From DIGJ01 sp041821315 (GTDB lineage: Bacteria > Bacillota > Clostridia > Lachnospirales > Lachnospiraceae), in contig JBGUEO010000012.1 of assembly GCA_041821315.1 (NCBI GenBank), forward strand, positions 1 to 64,000: a stretch of DNA of 64,000 nucleotides, given 5' to 3'. The notes beneath the pieces are model-generated. The model had not been told where the DNA came from and made no database searches. It saw nothing but the letters and a program-made list of their open reading frames with translations. This document shows positions 61,533-64,000 of this stretch, in pieces. The position numbers and the translations under genes are program-made. Position 1 is the stretch's first letter. Each line of letters starts with the position of its first letter.

Positions 61533-62516
61533 ATGAATACAAAATCGACCAATATAAAAAACATAGCGAAAGTGATTCTATTGCCAGTATTTGTATATGT
61601 TTTATTCTATATATGCTCAAAAGGGAACTTTGGCAAACCCAAAAGTCTGGTCATGAATCTAAAACAGACCTTGGCTCCAACACTAATTTCATATGCCATG
61701 TGCTGTAATATGCTGTGTGATCGGATGGATTTAAGTGCGGGTGCAGTCGTAATGTTATCTGCTATGATTGGTGCTAAAATAGCATATCTTTATGGGGTAG
61801 GATTAGTTCCGTTTGCACTGATTATAGTGGGAAGTGCAATTGTGCTAGGTACGATATCTGGTATTATGTATCTGTTATTACGAGTACCTGCGATTGTTAC
61901 AGCCTTGGGCGTTTGTATGGTTTATGAAACACTATCCAATCTGACAAGTATATCATGGGTTACAGCCGTTAGCGGTGAAATTACAGTTCTGGGTCGTTAT
62001 CCATACTGCTTTATACTGTTTGCCATTATGTTTATCATATTTTATCTTATTTTTAACTATACAAAATTTGGATACCATGTCCGTGCGTGTTCCAGCTCAC
62101 AACGGATAGCAAAAAACGTTGGGGTGAATACAAAAAAGATTGCATTTCTATGTTATGTTGTCTCAGCACTGTTTCTAGGAGTTGCAGCATTAATTAAAAT
62201 ATCAATCCAAGGTTCGATTGATACACCAATGTATATGTCAAGCACGAACATAATTTTTAACTGTATGCTTGGAATCTATGTAGGACTGGCACTGGAGCAA
62301 TATTGCAATTTATTAATTGGTATCTTTATTGGTAATTTTGTTTTAAATATGTTAACAACGGGACTTTTAAGTCTGGGTCTATCCGCTTCGCTGCAAGATA
62401 CAGCTTCTGGAATTTTCTTGTTAATTATTATGATATTTACGTATAATAACCAGAGAGTGATAGATTTTATCAATTATCAAAAAATGAAAAAAGAACAAAT
62501 TCGAATGAATATGTAG
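61533..62516 (+). CDS. sugar ABC transporter permease 2 (RbsC family, diverged)
   Basis: 327 residues, about nine hydrophobic helices. The RbsC-type loop is recognisable in CDRMDLSAGAVVML; the late GG-rich loop of permease 1 is replaced by NIIFNCMLGIYVGLALEQ. RBS GGAAAGGGG. Expected to pair with the permease at 59353. Confidence 0.88.
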   Translation: MNTKSTNIKNIAKVILLPVFVYVLFYICSKGNFGKPKSLVMNLKQTLAPTLISYAMCCNMLCDRMDLSAGAVVMLSAMIGAKIAYLYGVGLVPFALIIVGSAIVLGTISGIMYLLLRVPAIVTALGVCMVYETLSNLTSISWVTAVSGEITVLGRYPYCFILFAIMFIIFYLIFNYTKFGYHVRACSSSQRIAKNVGVNTKKIAFLCYVVSALFLGVAALIKISIQGSIDTPMYMSSTNIIFNCMLGIYVGLALEQYCNLLIGIFIGNFVLNMLTTGLLSLGLSASLQDTASGIFLLIIMIFTYNNQRVIDFINYQKMKKEQIRMNM

Positions 62517-62527
62517 ACTGGTAGATA

Positions 62528-62589
62528 AACGGCATCTAGCGCACATGTAAGCAGAATCGATTGCATGGTTTTAGATGCCGTTGTATAAT
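62528..62589 (+). promoter_or_regulatory. perfect inverted repeat overlapping a promoter
   Basis: AACGGCATCTA (62528-62538) and TAGATGCCGTT (62572-62582) are an exact 11-bp inverted repeat. TTGCAT (62561-62566), 17 bases, TATAAT (62584-62589) form a promoter for the response regulator, so the second arm lies in its spacer. Could end the upstream operon, act as an operator, or both. Confidence 0.6.
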
Positions 62590-62622
62590 TTAATTAAAAA
62601 TATTACTAAAGGTGTTGAGGCG

Positions 62623-64000
62623 ATGATTAAAGTTTTGTTAGTAGATGATGAAAAATTAGCGTTGGAATATTTGGAACATATTATCAGCTGGGAATACTAC
62701 GACTTTGAGCTGATAGGGGTAAGTACGGATGCAGAGCAAGCACTCAATTTGTATAAGAAATATAAACCAGAATTAGTAATATCTGATGTAAAAATGCCTG
62801 GCATGAATGGCTTGGAGTTTGTACATGCAATACGGGAATATGGAGGAAAATCTCATATTCTCTTTTTGTCATCTTATAAAAGTTTTGATTATGTAAAACA
62901 AGCAATTCGATTAGACATTGATGATTACTTATTAAAAAGTGATTTAGAAGAAGAGAGCTTTTTAAAAAAGATATTAAAACTGAAGGAAGCAATCAATAAA
63001 GAACAGGCAAAGAACCAATATACGCTTGGCATTATTTTAGAAGAGCTTTTTAAAAAAAATGCGCTGGAAGAAAATTATAAATTCATGTTAGAAGAAAATG
63101 ATTATATCCGAATTCATAAAAAATACTATTACATTTTGTTAAGCCAAAAGATTTCACCAAGGTTTTTGGAACAATATCTCTCACAAAACAACATACCGCC
63201 GGTTTCCTTTGAATTTGAATTTTCAAAAACCTGTTATGCACATTGTGCAGAGGATGGCATACAAGTTATGGCAGTCTTTGCAATTAATGAAAATGAATAT
63301 CTTGCCGTATTAGAGATAAAAGATAACATGGTGGCGCAAAAGGAAATCAATGATAAGATTTATTATTATTCACGCAAAATATTTCGGGATATGAATGAAG
63401 AACAAGCACATCAGTTTGATTTGTATTATTATAGTAAAAAGATGTCAACCAGGCAATTTGGTCGTTTTTATCATGAAAATAGAAATCAGTTATCACAAGT
63501 GTATTTGAAAAAGGAAGTGCATATCATGGAATTTGTGGAAGATATTCTTTGGAAGAGCGCAGGCAAAGAAACAAAATCCATAACTTCCGATGAAATCTAT
63601 CAAAAGATTAAAAAAGAAGACAAAGAGGGTATTTTGCAGTGTATTCAGAGCGTGAAAATTGCGATGGCAGAAGAAAACTATGTTTCCTATCTTTGGTATA
63701 TCAAAAACTTATTTGAAGCAATTAGTTTTTTTGAAGGATCTCTATATGGTGAAAAAAGTGGTCGTAAATTTTCGTTAAGTGAAAATAGCAATTCATATGA
63801 CTTTAGAAGCCCCAAGGAGTTAGTAGCGTTTATCGAGTTTAAACTAGAAGAAATATGGTTTTTTATAAGTGAGAGCGGAAAAAAATCATATTCAGTGGTT
63901 GTTTTAGAGGCGGTACGATATATAAAACGACAGTATTATGATCCCCAACTATCGTCTGCTCAAGTTGCAAATCATGTCAATATCAGTGCCTCATGGCTTT
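62623..64000 (+). CDS. response regulator with AraC output (runs off the window)
   Basis: 459 codons visible, no stop before the edge. Receiver with LVDDE and phospho-acceptor D55 (VISDVKMP); the middle region is long, and the AraC domain begins near 430 (VRYIKRQYYDPQLSSAQVANHVNISASWL). ATG at 62623 after GGTGTTGAGG. The third YesN-like regulator in the window. Likely paired with a kinase to the right and with the GH51/AraG-type operon to the left. Confidence 0.88.
   Translation, partial: MIKVLLVDDEKLALEYLEHIISWEYYDFELIGVSTDAEQALNLYKKYKPELVISDVKMPGMNGLEFVHAIREYGGKSHILFLSSYKSFDYVKQAIRLDIDDYLLKSDLEEESFLKKILKLKEAINKEQAKNQYTLGIILEELFKKNALEENYKFMLEENDYIRIHKKYYYILLSQKISPRFLEQYLSQNNIPPVSFEFEFSKTCYAHCAEDGIQVMAVFAINENEYLAVLEIKDNMVAQKEINDKIYYYSRKIFRDMNEEQAHQFDLYYYSKKMSTRQFGRFYHENRNQLSQVYLKKEVHIMEFVEDILWKSAGKETKSITSDEIYQKIKKEDKEGILQCIQSVKIAMAEENYVSYLWYIKNLFEAISFFEGSLYGEKSGRKFSLSENSNSYDFRSPKELVAFIEFKLEEIWFFISESGKKSYSVVVLEAVRYIKRQYYDPQLSSAQVANHVNISASWL

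Overview
The window looks like a chromosomal segment of a low-GC, motile, polysaccharide-degrading Clostridia (Lachnospiraceae-like) bacterium. This rests on AT-rich DNA with AGGAGG-type ribosome sites, lipoprotein solute-binding proteins, many YesM/YesN-type two-component pairs, chemoreceptors, RbsA/MglA-type and MalF/G-type sugar ABC transporters, and a secreted-protein tail typical of that family. The species is not identified.

1-6.3 kb: a DUF2971-like gene on the minus strand, then five tandem secreted proteins. Each has a near-identical promoter/leader block, signal peptide and terminators around a variable binding module (lectin-like or discoidin-like), and four of the five share the same C-terminal tail. 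6.4-9.4 kb: a GNAT acetyltransferase, an IS110-family element with a long 5' non-coding region (candidate bridge RNA), small ORFs, paired 9-bp repeats that resemble integrase arm sites, and a tRNA-Thr(GGT). 9.5-12.1 kb: a PAS-GGDEF-HD-GYP cyclic-di-GMP enzyme.

12.3-25.9 kb: a sugar-utilisation cluster. A TPI-like isomerase diverges from a response regulator, a kinase with almost no sensor domain, and a degenerate ABC ATPase. These are followed by a complete ABC sugar transporter and an EryC-like epimerase, SIS protein, RpiB-like isomerase, DhaK, DhaL and a PPi-type phosphofructokinase. The enzyme families match every step from erythrulose to D-erythrose 4-phosphate, so I propose an erythrulose (tetrulose/tetritol) catabolic system. 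Its membrane sensing may be coupled to a pseudo-ATPase.

25.9-31.2 kb: nagA-nagB (minus) and nanE-ROK kinase-rpiR (plus), feeding ManNAc/GlcNAc phosphates to glycolysis, then a truncated FAD oxidoreductase. 31.4-43.8 kb: a chemoreceptor, kduI-kduD and a discoidin-fold cytoplasmic protein; on the other strand a second chemoreceptor, a heparinase II/III-like lyase and a second two-component system. 44.0-56.1 kb: a MalEFG-type transporter, GH88, a DUF2264 protein and an 1849-residue secreted GH59-like enzyme. 56.3-62.5 kb: a GH51 arabinofuranosidase and an RbsA-type transporter with two permeases. A third response regulator runs off the right edge. Together the 31-62 kb genes read as a programme for uronic-acid-, galactose- and arabinose-containing glycans (arabinogalactan-like, or glycosaminoglycan): sensing and chemotaxis, extracellular cutting, import, then intracellular lyase/hydrolase action.
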